Positions 20,242 through 31,571 of a stretch of 64,000 nt of DNA are shown one piece after another. The notes beneath the pieces are model-generated. The model saw nothing but the letters and a program-made list of their open reading frames with translations. It was not told where the DNA came from and made no database searches. Each line of letters opens with the position of its first letter. Position 1 is the stretch's first letter. A program made the position numbers and the translations under genes. The stretch comes from Euglena gracilis (lineage: Eukaryota > Euglenida > Euglenophyceae > Euglenales). Where the stretch lies: assembly GCA_039621445.1 (NCBI GenBank), contig CP154955.1, positions 28,100,725 through 28,164,724 of the forward strand, read 5' to 3'.

Positions 20242-22867
20242 CCAAGTGGCGCAAGCCAAGGCGGCCGCCCGAAAGGCGGCGGATGAGGCGGCCCAAGCAA
20301 TCGCCGCCGTGCAGGCTGAGCACCGATGCCGCGAGGCAGAGGTGCAAGGCTGACGGCGGTGGTGCGTGCCGGCCCCGGCGAGGGTGCGGCCCGGGTGGTG
20401 GAGCCGGAAACGGCAGTGGAGGTGGCCCGTCTCCGGGGAGCCATGGTGACGCGGCAGGAGATCGCCACGGTGGTGCGGCAGATGGAGGAGCGACTGCAGC
20501 GGATGGAGCTCAACTCCAAGACCGAGATCCCGGCGTTGCAGGTGCAGTATTTCAACAAGCTGGCCGACCGGATATCCGTGGAGTTGGAGGGCAAGTGCAG
20601 GGTGTACTTGGAGAAGGCCCTCCGGGAAGTGGACTAAGTGGTGACGGCGCTGTTCAGGGAGATTCAGATGGCAAAGGAGGAGATCAAGCAGTGGTCTGTC
20701 AAGATGTCCGGTCTCCGCCCAGCCGGGGGACCCCCGGTGTCCTCGGCGGCTCAGACCATGCCGCCAACCCGAGGGGCAGCCGATCCCTACCAGTCCGCCC
20801 CCCAGCCTGTTTCGGCGGGGGCGGCCCGAGCCCCCGGCTGAGCGGTCCTCATCGTCAACCACCGCGCGCCCGGCAAGGGAAGGGATATCCATGCCGCAAT
20901 CCGCGTATGCATTCCCCCGCCGATCGAGCACCGCCGCAGTCATCCGAGCAGAGCCGCTGTCCGTGTCCCAGCGCCAACCGTCGTCCTCCGCGGCCCAACG
21001 TGCACCATCCCATCCGCAACCGTCCCGCGCGCAAGTGCAGCAGTCCGCGCTGTCGTCGCATCAGTCTGCACCGGCATCGCGACCCGCCAGCACCGCCGCC
21101 CCACCAGCGCACCGAGCAGCGCAGCATCCGGCATCACACCCGCAAGCGGCGACCGCAGCCCTGTCCAAGCCGTCAGCACCGGTTTCGGTGCCGGTGGCTG
21201 CTGCCCAGTCTGTCCGAGTCCAAGTCCGACCCGTCTCCCAAGTCTCTGTGCCCGTGTCAAACCAGCCGCTGGGTGCCGAAGGCACCGAACTGCAGTGTGC
21301 CGAAGGCACGGTGTACCAGCAAGCCGTCCATCCCAACCCACCGCATGCCATGCATCGGACCCCCGCGGTGGCGTTCGCCACCGGGGTGTCTCCCCAGCCA
21401 GCCATGCAGCCATCATCCCATCCTGCCGGCGGGCCCCCGCCGGTGATGCAGTCTGCGGTGCCGGCTGCGACTGCGGCCACACCAGCGGACCCAGCCAATC
21501 CGCCCGCGTCGCGGCTCCGACCGGAGCCGCGGCTCGTGCGATCCCGCCCGGTGCCGACGAATGCAGCACCGATGCTCCTCATGCGTGCGGGGGCGAGCGT
21601 GCCCGCACCCGTGAGGGGAACCGCCATCCGACAAGTCCAAGCAACCACCCTGCCGCTGGGGGCTCCCCAGCTGCAGATCCTGCCACCGCACCTCCTGGAT
21701 GCGCTCGGGGGGAGGCATCCGGGCCGGTTCTCGGGTAACGCCGAGGACTGGCCCCAATGGAGGCGGCGGTGGCTCCCGTACCTCCGCGAGGTGGAGGGGA
21801 TGGTCCCCCTCCTCAGCGAGGCGCAGCGGGTGGCGCTGCTGCGGAGTACGGTGGACGAGGCGACGGCGTTGCACATCGACCTGATGGTGGAGACCTACCC
21901 GGAGATGCCGTTCGAGGAGCTGTGGGCGAGGCTGGACCTCGAGCTGGGTGGAGACGACCGAGAAGCACTACGAAGGAAGCTCCGTCACCTCAAGGTGGTT
22001 ACGCGGGGCAAGCTGACGGAGCGCGAGTGGCGGGAGTACTTCGCCAACGCCAAGGCGCTGGCGATGCAGATCGGGGACATGACAGACGTGGAGCTAGCCC
22101 GCCTGGTGGTGGACCAGCTGGGCCAGCCATGGAGGAAGCGGCTGGCCCATGAAGAGGATCGGCGCCGTGATCACGCTGCGCTGGTCCTGGAAGGCCTACC
22201 GGAGGATGTGACGGTGGCGGAGGCGACGGAGATGGTGGTGGAGGAGACGGGTGTCGTGCCGAAGAAAGTGGATCGCCAAGGCAGAAGAATCAAGGTGGTC
22301 CCGGAGGACGATGACCACCGGGCGGCCATCAAGGCGGTGTACGACCGGCAGAAGCTGTCTGGTGGAGCCATCGTCCGGGTGGCCCCGGACACCGTGGAGT
22401 TCACCGCCACCCAAGTCAACGACCTCATGGTGCGGTGGCTGAGGGTGGACCAGCGGGCCGCCACCATGGGCGACCCCGAGCCGGCCCACCGCAAACCGGC
22501 GGCACCCACAAGATGGCAGCGGGAAGTGGATGTCGAAGATGAAGATGACGAGACCGACACCAAGGCCAATCGAGGAGTCGAGGAGGAGTCCAGCATCAAG
22601 GAAGTGAAGAAGGAAGCGGTGAAGAAAGAAAAGGAAGGTGAAGTGAAGAAGGTGGACGAGACCAAGGACTCCAACGATGCCCAAGGCTGGGCTGGCCGAG
22701 GCAAAGGCAACCAGCAGCCGTGGAATGAAGGATGGACCGGCAAAGGCGGCGAAGCCAAGGGGAAAGATGGTGGAAAAGGCAAAGGCAAGGGTAAGGGGAA
22801 AGGCAAAGGCGGCGAGAAAGGTTCCGGCAAAGGAGAAGCGGCCGGGATGACATCGACGCAGCAATGA
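20242..22867 (+). pseudogene. gag: Element B Gag, main part
   Basis: Gag resumes after A in shifting frames. There is a helical Ala/Gln segment (20247-20353) and a coiled stretch (20326-20637) ending in TAA. One long frame then runs from 20891 to 22867. Its Pro/Ala/Ser-rich half is followed by a capsid-like core (about 21700-22220) with WPQWRRRWLPYL and ELWARLDLEL. Next come charged helices and a Lys-Gly repeat tail (about 22690-22850), probably replacing zinc knuckles for RNA binding. No CCHC motif is present. The long frame ends TGA CGG, and the methyltransferase-Pol frame follows in the same phase. The gag reading was already broken apart from the A insertion. Confidence 0.75.
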
Positions 22868-22906
22868 CGGGGCCGTCCAGGTCCCGAGGGGAAGGGCATG
22901 GACCGG
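22865..22906 (+). promoter_or_regulatory. UGA CGG context at the end of element B Gag
   Basis: The stop reads CAA TGA CGG, a context known as leaky in some plant RNA viruses. Ten bases on, CC(A)GGTCC (22877-22884) can pair with GGACCGG (22900-22906). The downstream ORF is in the same frame. Possible readthrough; not shown by conservation, as only one copy is present. Confidence 0.4.
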
Positions 22907-24120
22907 CAGTCAACCCCCCAGCCGACATCCGCACCAGGGACGACGCTGGTAAGAGCAGTGGAGTATGAAGAAGAAGGATGGCGGCTGGTCCAAAGAAAGA
23001 GAAGAGGCAGGAAGTCTCCAAAGGAACGGGAGAGACCCTGCCTGCGGCAGGTGTCGAAGGCGAAGCCGACACCATCGTCCCCATCAACATCACCGAGCGT
23101 GCCGAAGGCGAAGGTGACATCATCGTCCTCATCAACGCCGACGGCATCGACAACGAAGACATCATCGACCACATCAACGCCGACGGCATCGGCAACGAAG
23201 ACAGCATCGAGATCAAGTCTACCAAGATCCACGTCATCGCCATCAACAAAAGCGACAACATCATCACCGAAGGCATCACCAAGTCTCCACAAGACACCAC
23301 CACAAGAAAGACAAGCACCGGCGAAGGAGGTGAAGAAAGCACCGGCGAAGAAGGAGAAGAAAGAGCCGGTGAAGAAGGCGGCAAAGGAAGAGAAGGAAAG
23401 ATGGGCACTGGACCTGTTCTCCGGAACGGGTAGTGTCAGAGGAGCGCTGGAGAAGATGGGCTTCAAGGTGATCAGCGTGGACTGGGACGAGAAGTGGAAG
23501 CCGGACATCGTGGCCGACGTGAGGAAGTGGAGGTACTGGGAGCAGTACGCTCCCGGCTACTTGGAGGTCATCGCGGCGTCCCCGCCCTGTACCGAGTACT
23601 CCGCAGCCCTCACCACCCGCAAGAGGAGGCTCCGCATGGCGGACGCAGTGGTGAAGGCCAGAGGGAGCTGGTGGAGTACTTGGCGCCTACGCGGTGGTGG
23701 ATTGAAAACCCGAGGTTCGGCTTGCTGCGGTGGCGACGAGTCCTGCGCGGAGTGCGGTACGTGGATATCGACTACTGCCGCTTCGCGGAGTACGGGTATC
23801 GCAAGCCGACCCGCTTCTGGGTCAGCGACGCGATGGCGAAGGAGCTGGACGACGTCATCTGTGGTGGGAAGTGCGGCAGCATGGTGGAAGGACCAGACGG
23901 CGTACGACGACATCGGCTACAGCTGGGAGGCAGTGGCGGCGAGCGCAGGTGCACAAGGGAGGAGGCCTACCGCATCCCGGAGGGAGTGGTGCGGTACCTG
24001 TGCCTGGGGGAGAAGGCACGGGAAGAAGTGGCGGCGGCGGAGGAGGCGAAGAAAGTGCGGAAGGTGGTGGTGCGGCCGTGGCAGCACCTCCCGAACCGGC
24101 CGTTCACGGTCGGCCGGATG
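22868..24120 (+). pseudogene. C5 cytosine-5 DNA methyltransferase domain in element B Pol
   Basis: A Thr/Ser/Lys-rich linker (22900-23400) leads into a C5 methyltransferase. Motif I is ALDLFSGTGS (23405-23434), then ISVDWD. Motif IV SPPCTEYS has the catalytic Cys codon at 23588-23590. Then comes ENPRFG (23704-23721, motif VI position), and DYCRFAEYGYRKPTRFW near 23770 (motif VIII-like). A frame change between about 23642 and 23660 splits the domain. Otherwise all catalytic motifs are readable. The domain is fused upstream of protease within Pol. Retrotransposons that captured DNMTs are known from dinoflagellates and charophytes. Predicted role: methylation of CG or other cytosines, perhaps on the element's own cDNA. 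Confidence 0.88.
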
Positions 24121-24760
24121 GAGCACCGTGGGGGGTGCTACCAGCTGCTGATGGACGTGGAGGTGGAGGCAGGCGGGATGAAGATCCAGGCGAAGGCCTT
24201 GATCGATACGGGGGCGCAGACCTCCCTCGTGAAGAAGGAGCTGTTCCCGGAGTCGGTGTTCCACGCGGCAACAAGACCCTTGGTGCTGCGCACGGTGAGC
24301 GGAGAAGCACTACCCGGAGGACAACGAGAAGCAGAGCTGAAGCTGTCCTTCGCGGCCCAGACCGACGACGAGGAGCGGAGACCGAGGACGTGGACGACGA
24401 AGGTGGTGGCGTACGACGGCTGCATCAGCACGGATCTGATCCTGGGGTATCCATGGCTCCGGGAGAACCGGCTGGATGTCCAGCCATGGCGCGACACCTT
24501 GCAGCTCCACGCGGACCCCAAGTGGATCCTGAGGCGGCGTGGAGACGAAGAGAAGAAGGAGGATGATGATGATGAAGATGAAGACGAGCTGGACGGCTAC
24601 CTCTCCACGGTGAAGAAGATGCGGCAGCTGACCACGGACGAGGCAGCAGTCCGAGAAGTGGCGATGATGCTGAAGGAAGCCGAAGAAGCGGCGAAGGCGG
24701 TGCGAGGGGTGGTGGAGACGGAAGATGATGTCGACCATCCCTTGGCGCGGCAGCTGCGGG
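24121..24760 (+). CDS. Element B aspartic protease
   Basis: Part of the frame 23494-26247. LIDTGAQTSLV carries the DTGA active site (24205-24216). DLILGYPWLRENRLDV (about 24433-24480) is the conserved C-terminal ILG segment. An acidic linker (24540-24600) leads to RT. The position directly after the methyltransferase means that the two are made as one polyprotein and cut by this enzyme. Confidence 0.88.
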
Positions 24761-26247
24761 ACGAGATCATCAACGAGTTCGAAGGCCGGGTGTTCCGTGA
24801 GCGGGTCTGGCCGTGTCCCCCGGCGCGGGGCACCCATGGGAAGGCAGTGCTGAGGCTGAAGCCGGGAGCAACCCCAGTGGTGGGCCGGATCATCAACCTC
24901 AAGGGCGAGCGGCTGGAGGCCCTGAGGGAGATGGAGCGGGAGTGCCTGGCGGACGGCAAGCTGGAGGCGGGGCGGGGGCCGTGGAGGGCGGCCGCCTTCC
25001 CCATCCGCAAGAAGTCGGGCAAGTGGAGGCTGGTGTGCGACTACAGCTTGACCAACAAGATGCTGCAGATGGACTCCTACCCCCTACCGCTGACGGAGGA
25101 CATCGTGAGCGAGCAGGCGAAGTGCGAGATCTTCTCGACGGTGGACCTGCAGGACGCCTTCCACCAGGTGGCCATGGCGGAGGAAAGCCGACCCATCACC
25201 AACATCCACCTGCCCGGCGGCCTCTGGCAGTGGACCGTGGTGCCCCAGGGCATCAACGTCGGTCCGGCGCTGCTCCAGAGGGACATCGACGCGACCTGCC
25301 GCAACGTCTCCGCCCACACCCACCCCTACTTCGACGACATCCTGGTGAGCACGAGCCGGCTGCCGGGGTGGAGTGACGAGGAGCTGATCCGGCAGCACGC
25401 GGCGGATCTGAGGGAGACCCTGCGGGCGCTGGAGGTGGATCGGTGGGTGGCGGATAAGAAGAAGGCGCAGCTGTTCCGCAAGAGGGCGGAGTTCGTGGGG
25501 CACGTGCTGTGGGAGGGCAAGCGCGTGCCCGCGAGCGGCAAGCAGGCGGCGGTGCAGCGGTGGCAACCCCCGGCCAATGTGACGAGTTTGCAAGCCTTTC
25601 TCGGCCTCTGCAATTATTATTTGGGGTATGTACGTATGTACTCGGAGCTGGCCGCCCCCCTGCAGGAGAAGCTGAAGCTACCGCGGGACTTGTCACGGGC
25701 AGGCAGCAAGCACCCCATCGTGTGGTCCGCGGCCGAGCTGGAGGCGTTCGAGAAGCTGAAGGCAGCGCTGGTGGCGGACCTGGAGCTGTGGCACGTGGAC
25801 ATGAACAAGCCGTTCGTGTTGCGCACGGACGCCTCTGACTATGCGGTGGGCGCCGTGCTGGAGCAGCTGCCGAAGGTGGAGGGCATCCCCTCGGTGGAGG
25901 AGCTCCTGAAGCCCGGGGCGACGGTGGCGGTGGGCTTCATGAGCAGGAAGCTGACGGAGGGGCAGCGGCTGCGGTGGGATACCCGGGACAAGGAGACGTA
26001 CGCGGTGGTGAGCGCGCTGGACAAGTGGGGCGGCTACATCACCGGGCAGAAGGTCCTGGTGCTGACGGAACACCGGTCCTTGGAGAGCTGGTACAAGGAG
26101 CACGTCGCCCGAGGAGCGGGACCGCAGGGCCGGCAGGCGAGGTGGCACTCCAAGCTCAACGAGCACATGGTGGAGGTGGTGTACGTGCCGGGGGAGAAGA
26201 ACGAGGTGGGGGACGCGCTGTCGCGGTGGGCGTACCCGGCCAGCTAG
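24761..26247 (+). CDS. Element B reverse transcriptase and RNase H
   Basis: RT motifs: WRLVCDYSLTN (25027-25059), FSTVDLQDAFHQV (25132-25170), YFDD at 25327-25338, and FLGLCNYYLGYV (25597-25632). RNase H: RTDASDYAVGAVL (about 25822), KETYAVV (about 25990) and VGDALSRW at the end. The third acidic position reads LTEHRSL, with Glu in place of the usual Asp of TDH. TAG at 26245-26247 stops the frame, and an Ala/Pro-rich tether in the same phase follows before integrase. Gypsy-type by domain order. Confidence 0.92.
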
Positions 26248-29200
26248 GAGTACCGAGACTCCTGCTGGCACGGGACAGCAGCGGACGCCGAGGAGATGGA
26301 GCAGCAGATCCGAGAGGAGAAGGCCGCGGAGCGCAGTTGCCCGAAGGCAGTACACCCGGTGGATAAGGTGTGCCCCCTCCCGACCGCAAATGCGGCATCC
26401 CCATCGCCGCCAGCCGGGACACCGGCAACCACGGCGGCATCGGCCGGGACCCCGGCCTCCGAGGCGGCGCCCGCCGGGATTCCGGCAGCCGGAAGTCCGG
26501 CAATCCGACCGCCGCCCCCACCGCACCCCACCGCGCCGGCTGCAACTGCAGCACCGACCGTGCGAGTGCCCAGTGCGACAGCGCTGGCATCGCCCGGGCA
26601 GCCCGAGCAGCCGCAGCACCCGGCGTTGTCCGCGCAGCCCAAGCAGCAGCAGCAGCCCGCCACACCACGCACCGTGCGGTTTTCCGTACGGCCAGCTGCG
26701 GCACCGGCAGCAGCACCCGCCGTGCGATCCCCGTCCGCCGAGCAAGCATCGTCCCCGCCCGCGGCCAGCGCACGCAGCATCCTACCGTCCGCAGCGATCG
26801 CCGTGACAACCCGAAGCCAGGCGGCCGCCAAGCCGCCCAGTACCGTCGTCCCAAAGAAGCCAGCCGAAGGCCCACCCAAGGTGGGGGGGGCACCCCAGCC
26901 CTCCCGCCGTGCCGCCGGTGGCGGCCGCCGTGCCGCCAGCTGCAGCCACCCCGGCAGCAGCCCCGCAAGACGAGGACCAGGACCTGATGGCGATGGACTG
27001 GAGTGAGGCGTATGAGAAGTGCCCATCGTTCAAGGAGCCGTGGCAGGCCATCAAGCGCGGCCGGCCATGGCCCACCGGCTACCGGAAGGAGGCAGGCAAG
27101 CTGGTGAAGGATTCCGTCTGGTGCGTGCCGGATGCCCTGACCGAGCGGGCAATCCGAGAGCAGCACCGGGCGTCGGGGCACGTCGGTGGTGAGCGCCTCC
27201 TCGATGAGGCCAGCCGGAACTTCCAGTTTGCGGTGCCCTCCCGAGCACGCGAGCTGGCGGGCAAGATTCTGGCGGTGTGCGAGTTCTGCCAGGCGTCGGA
27301 GCACCCACACCAACCCCTCCGGCTCCGCATCACGCCCACGCCAGTGCCGCCCCATGTGATGTGTTCGGTGAGCGTGGATCTGTTCTAGATGCCGGAGGTG
27401 GAGGTGGAGGGCGGCAAGCTGGTGAACGTGTTCGCAGCATGCATCGATCGGCACTCCGGCTGGGCGATCGCGACCGTGCACCACACCCGCGGGCTAACGG
27501 CGGAGGCGGTGGCTAAGGCTATGTATGAGGTGGGCGCAGTTCGGCGTGCCAAGCGTCATCACGTCGGACCGGGGCCCCCACTTCGTGGGGGCCTGGTGGA
27601 GGGCAATGTGCGCAAGACTGGGGGTGCGCCATGCCTTCTCCCAAGCATACCACCACGAGGGCAACGCCCGTGTGGAGGTCCTCGGCGCGCAGATCCAGAA
27701 GCGGCTGAGGAAGATGAAGGCGGCGGAGGGCGTGGAGTGGCCGGAGGCGCTGCCGCGGGCCCTGCGGACCCTGCACGACAGTGCTGGGCCCAGCGGCCTG
27801 AGCCCCTTCCAGGTGCTCTTCGGCCGCGAGCGGTGGTATGGCGGGGTGCCGTACCAGCCGCCCACGCGGGCCGAGGACGCGGTGGCCTTCTTCGAGCGCA
27901 TGCAGGACATCGATCATCGTGTTGCGAAGATCCTGAACGAGGAGCACGCCAAGACAGCCGAGGCGGTCAACAAGCGGAGGAAAGAGCTGCCGGAGCTGGA
28001 GATCAACGACAAGGTCTGGTATCTCCGCCCGCGCACCCGCACCGGTGAGAAGCTGGAGACGTACTGGATCGGGCCGTGCGTGGTGGCAGAGCGCACCAGC
28101 GAGCACACGTACGTGCTCCAGATGGAGGATGGCCGGAAGCAGGTGGCCCACCGATCCCAAATCAAGAGCTACCGCCACGATCCAGCCCTCATGGGGCCAC
28201 CGCTCCGTCTCTTCCACTTCCGCCAATCCAGGCCGGAGGAGGGTTCCCGGCTGGACGAGTGGGAGGTGGAGGCGGTGGTCACCCACCGGCGCGATGCCAA
28301 CGGCGACCTCGAGTTGGGGTACGAGGAGAAGACGTGGGAGCCACTGCGGCACTTCTTCCACCGGTACGCCTCCCCCATCGTGTCGTACTTCGGCGAACAC
28401 GACATCAAGGAGGACATCATGAAGTACCTTTCGAGGTTCCCGGAGGAAGCCCACATCGCCATCTGCCACGCCGTGGAGATCGAGAAGGAGAAGGAGAAGG
28501 AGTTTGGGCTGTCCTGGGAGGAGCCACCAGAGGAGTGGATGTGGCAGGACCCCGAGGACGGAGATGTATGTCGAGAAGGTGATGATTCTGCTGGAGACGA
28601 TGATGAAGGTGATGGAGGAGACGAAGGAGATCGAGACCAAGAAGACGGAGGAGATGCTGGCCCGGCGGGTCCCCAACAAGCGGCCCACCCCAGGTACCCG
28701 GTCAGGGTCCACCGGCAGCCCGCGAGCGGCAAGCGCCCCGTCTCCGTGCTATCCGCGTCTGCGAGGGATGCGCTCTCCCGCGCTTCCCTTGCCCCAGCTC
28801 CACCGTCCACCACCCCATCACTCCCCATGTCACACGCGTACCCACCCCGCAGTCCAGGCGTACCTCAGAGACCCGGTCCCCGAGTCTCCCCTGCCCCCGC
28901 GGGTAGAGGTCGCCGCCCCTGCGTGTCGACCCGCAGGGACGCCCCAGCTCGGGATCCCCCCCTCCCACCAGGGGGTCCCGTTCCCGTGCACCCCCATGAC
29001 CCGTCCCTGCGGCGAGGGGGCACCACCACCGGAGGCATGCCCCTGCATGGCCACTGGTGCCACCCGGCCCTTCCTTCCCAACAAGGCGGCCACCCCTGCC
29101 CCCTGCCCACACCCCATGGGGAAATGGAAAAGGCCTGGCGTCAACCTGGGATTTTCTCCATGGTGGTCGTGTTCCAGTTCATCTTTCTGTTCCTTCCCCT

Positions 29201-29276
29201 CGCCTTCGACGCTCAGGACAGGCAGCTGGCAGCGCGCGCGCAGGAGCTGAGCTGTCGTCGTGAGGAGATGCGGTGA
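26248..29276 (+). pseudogene. Element B integrase with C-terminal chromo-like region and tail
   Basis: An Ala/Pro-rich tether (26300-26900) ends at a G8 tract (about 26883-26890), where the frame slips. Integrase: zinc-binding HRASGHVG then CEFCQ (27160-27300), first Asp in VSVDLF, a TAG at 27386-27388 directly after it, a frame change near 27530, SDRGPHF (about 27567), and HHEGNARVE (about 27650). A chromo-like segment with EEKTWEPLRHFFHRY lies near 28325-28370. A Pro/Ser/Arg-rich tail of about 280 residues closes with a hydrophobic run near 29155-29205, which could be a membrane segment or chance. TGA at 29274-29276. Confidence 0.85.
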
Positions 29277-29639
29277 CGTCGGCGGCAGCTGGCTCACCCC
29301 CTACTGACCTGATGGATACTGTGGAGGCTCTCACCCACCAACCCAACCTCTTACTGGTGTGCCACCCCTCCCCTCTCTTCCCCAACCAAGGCTGAGCCAC
29401 GGTGAGCCCGGCAGAGGCCGAGCCAGGAGAAGGGAGACCAGAGAGAGCCCAGAGAGGAGAGAGAGAGGAGAGGAGAGGAGAGCGACGAAGCACGGGGGCG
29501 AAAGCCCCGGGGAGAGCCGAGCAAAGAAGGAGAGGAAAGGAGAAAGAAAGGGGACCCAGGGGGGGAAACCCAACCAACCCCGCTGGCAAAAGGGGGCCCA
29601 GAGGGGACCCAGGGAAGACCAAAGGACCCGGACCAGGGG
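29277..29639 (+). other. Element B post-pol region
   Basis: No gene recognised. Purine-rich GAGAGGAGAGGAGAG (29458-29480) precedes the minisatellite. Confidence 0.5.
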
Positions 29640-31265
29640 CACCCAAGAGCGGCCCAGGGGGGGCCCACCCGGGGGGGGGGGGGCACGCACGGCCCAGGGT
29701 GGCCGGCAAAAAAAAAAAAAGGGGCCGGGGGCCGCGGCCCACCCCGGGGGGGGGGGACCCAAGAGCGGCCCAGGGGGGGCCGCCCACGACCCAAGGGGGG
29801 GGGGGGCGCCGAAAAGCGGCCCAGGGGGGCCGCCCAGACCCCAGGGGGGGGGCGAAAGCGGCCCAGGGGGGCCACCCAAGACCCACCCGGGTGGGGGGGG
29901 GCACGCACGGCCCAGGGTGGCCGGCAAAAAAAAAAAGCGGCCGGGGGGCCGCGCCCACACCCGGGGGGGGGGGGCCAAAAGGGGGCCAGGGGGGGGGCCC
30001 ACGACCCGACAGGGGGGGGGGGGCGCCGAAAAGCGGCCCAGGGGGGCCGCCCAGACCCGGGGGGGGGGGGGGGCGCCGAAAAGCGGCGCCGGGGGGCCGC
30101 CCACGACCCGAGGGGGGGGGGGACCCAACAGCGGCCCAGGGGGGCCGCCCACGACCCAGGGGGGGGGGGGGGCGCCGAAAAGCGGCCCAGGGGGGCCGCC
30201 CAGACCCGGGGGGGGGGGTGCCGAAAAGCGGCCCAGGGGGGCCGCCCACGACCCGAGGGGGGGGGGGGCCGAAGAACGGCCCAGGGGGGCCCCCCAGACC
30301 CCAAGGGGGGGGGGGGCGCCGAAAAGCGGCCCAGGGGGGGCCCAGACCCCAAGGGGGGGGGGGCCGAAAAGCGGCCCAGGGGGGCCGCCCAGACCCCGGG
30401 GGGGGGGGCGCCAAAAAGCGGCCGAGGGGGGCCGCCCAGACCCCGAGGGGGGGGGGCGCCGAAGAAAGGCCCGGGGGGGACGCACAAACACCAGGGGGGG
30501 GGGCCGAAAAGGGGCAAGGGGGGGCCGCCAAAGCCCCACGGGGGCGGGGGGGGGAACGCACGGCCCAGGGGGGCCGGAAAAAAAAAAAAAAAAGCGGCCG
30601 GGGGACCGCGCCCACACCCGGGGGGGGGGGAACCCACGAGCGGCCCCGGGGGGCCGCCAAAAAACACAGGGGGGGGGGGCGCAAAAAAGCGGCCCCGGGG
30701 GGGCCGCCAACACCCCAGGGGAGGGGGGGGGCGCCGAAAAGCGGCCCAGGGGGGCCGCCCAGACCCCGGGGGGGGGGAGGGCGCCGAAAAGCGGCCCAGG
30801 GGGGCCGCCCAGACCCCAGGGGGGGGGGGGCGCCGAAAAGCGGCACAGGGGGGCCGCCCAGATCCAGGGGGGGGGGGCACCGAAAAGCGGCCCAGGGGGG
30901 GCCGCCCAGACCCCAGGGGGAGGGGGGGCCGAAAAGCGGCCCAGGGGGGGCCGCCCAGACCTCAGGGGGGGGGGGGGGGCGCAGAAAAGCGGCCCAGGGG
31001 GGGCGGCCCAGACCCCAAGGGGGGGGGGCGCCGAAAAGCGGCCCAGGGGGGCCGCCCAGACCCCAGGGGGGGGGGCGCCGAAAAGCCGACCCCGGGGGCC
31101 CCCCAAACCCCAGGGGGGGGGGGGCCCCAAAAAGCGGCCCAGGGGGGGGCCGCCAAGACCCACCCGGGGGGGGGAGGGGGGGGCACGCACGCCCCAGGGG
31201 GGCCGGCAAAAAAAAAAAAAGCGGCCAGGGGGACGCAAGCCCCAAAGGGGGGGGGGGGCAACCGA
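29640..31265 (+). repeat. Poly-G minisatellite in element B 3' region
   Basis: About 30 imperfect copies of a roughly 50-base unit. Each has a run of 7-14 G, then CGCCGAAAAGCGGCCCAG, GGGGCCGCCCAGACCC. A longer variant with CACGCACGGCCCAGGG and a run of 10-15 A recurs near 29685, 29910, 30555 and 31185, giving a higher-order pattern. Stop codons are absent from two plus frames and all three minus frames over most of the array, so the long ORFs there are compositional. Strong G-quadruplex potential on the plus strand. Confidence 0.95.
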
Positions 31266-31571
31266 ACCCCGACAAGACCACCCACCAAGGAGAGCCAAGG
31301 AGAGCCAAAGCCCAAGCCCAGCCAATTCCTGAGGCCAGCCCGCAAGGCCGGACGACGTCAGCAGCGACGCTCACCGAACGCCTGCGGAGCACGGCCAGGG
31401 ATTGGCTGGCGTCCACCCCCACCCGGACCACAGGAGCCCGCCCGCAGCCGGCACGCCAGGCAGCGGCGCAACGAAGGACCGGGGAGCCCCGGCCAGGCTC
31501 CTGTGGCAGGGGGGCGAGAGAGGCAGCGGCCAGGCCCGGCAGCCGGAGGCAAGGCCGAGGAAGGGGAGAGT
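31266..31571 (+). promoter_or_regulatory. Pre-LTR region and polypurine tract of element B
   Basis: No gene. GAGGAAGGGGAGAG (31557-31570) is the best polypurine tract and sets the likely LTR start at 31572. Confidence 0.55.

Noticed and set aside
29155-29205. Envelope-like transmembrane protein at the end of B pol
   Set aside because: A single hydrophobic run in a low-complexity tail, without signal peptide or Cys pattern; too weak.
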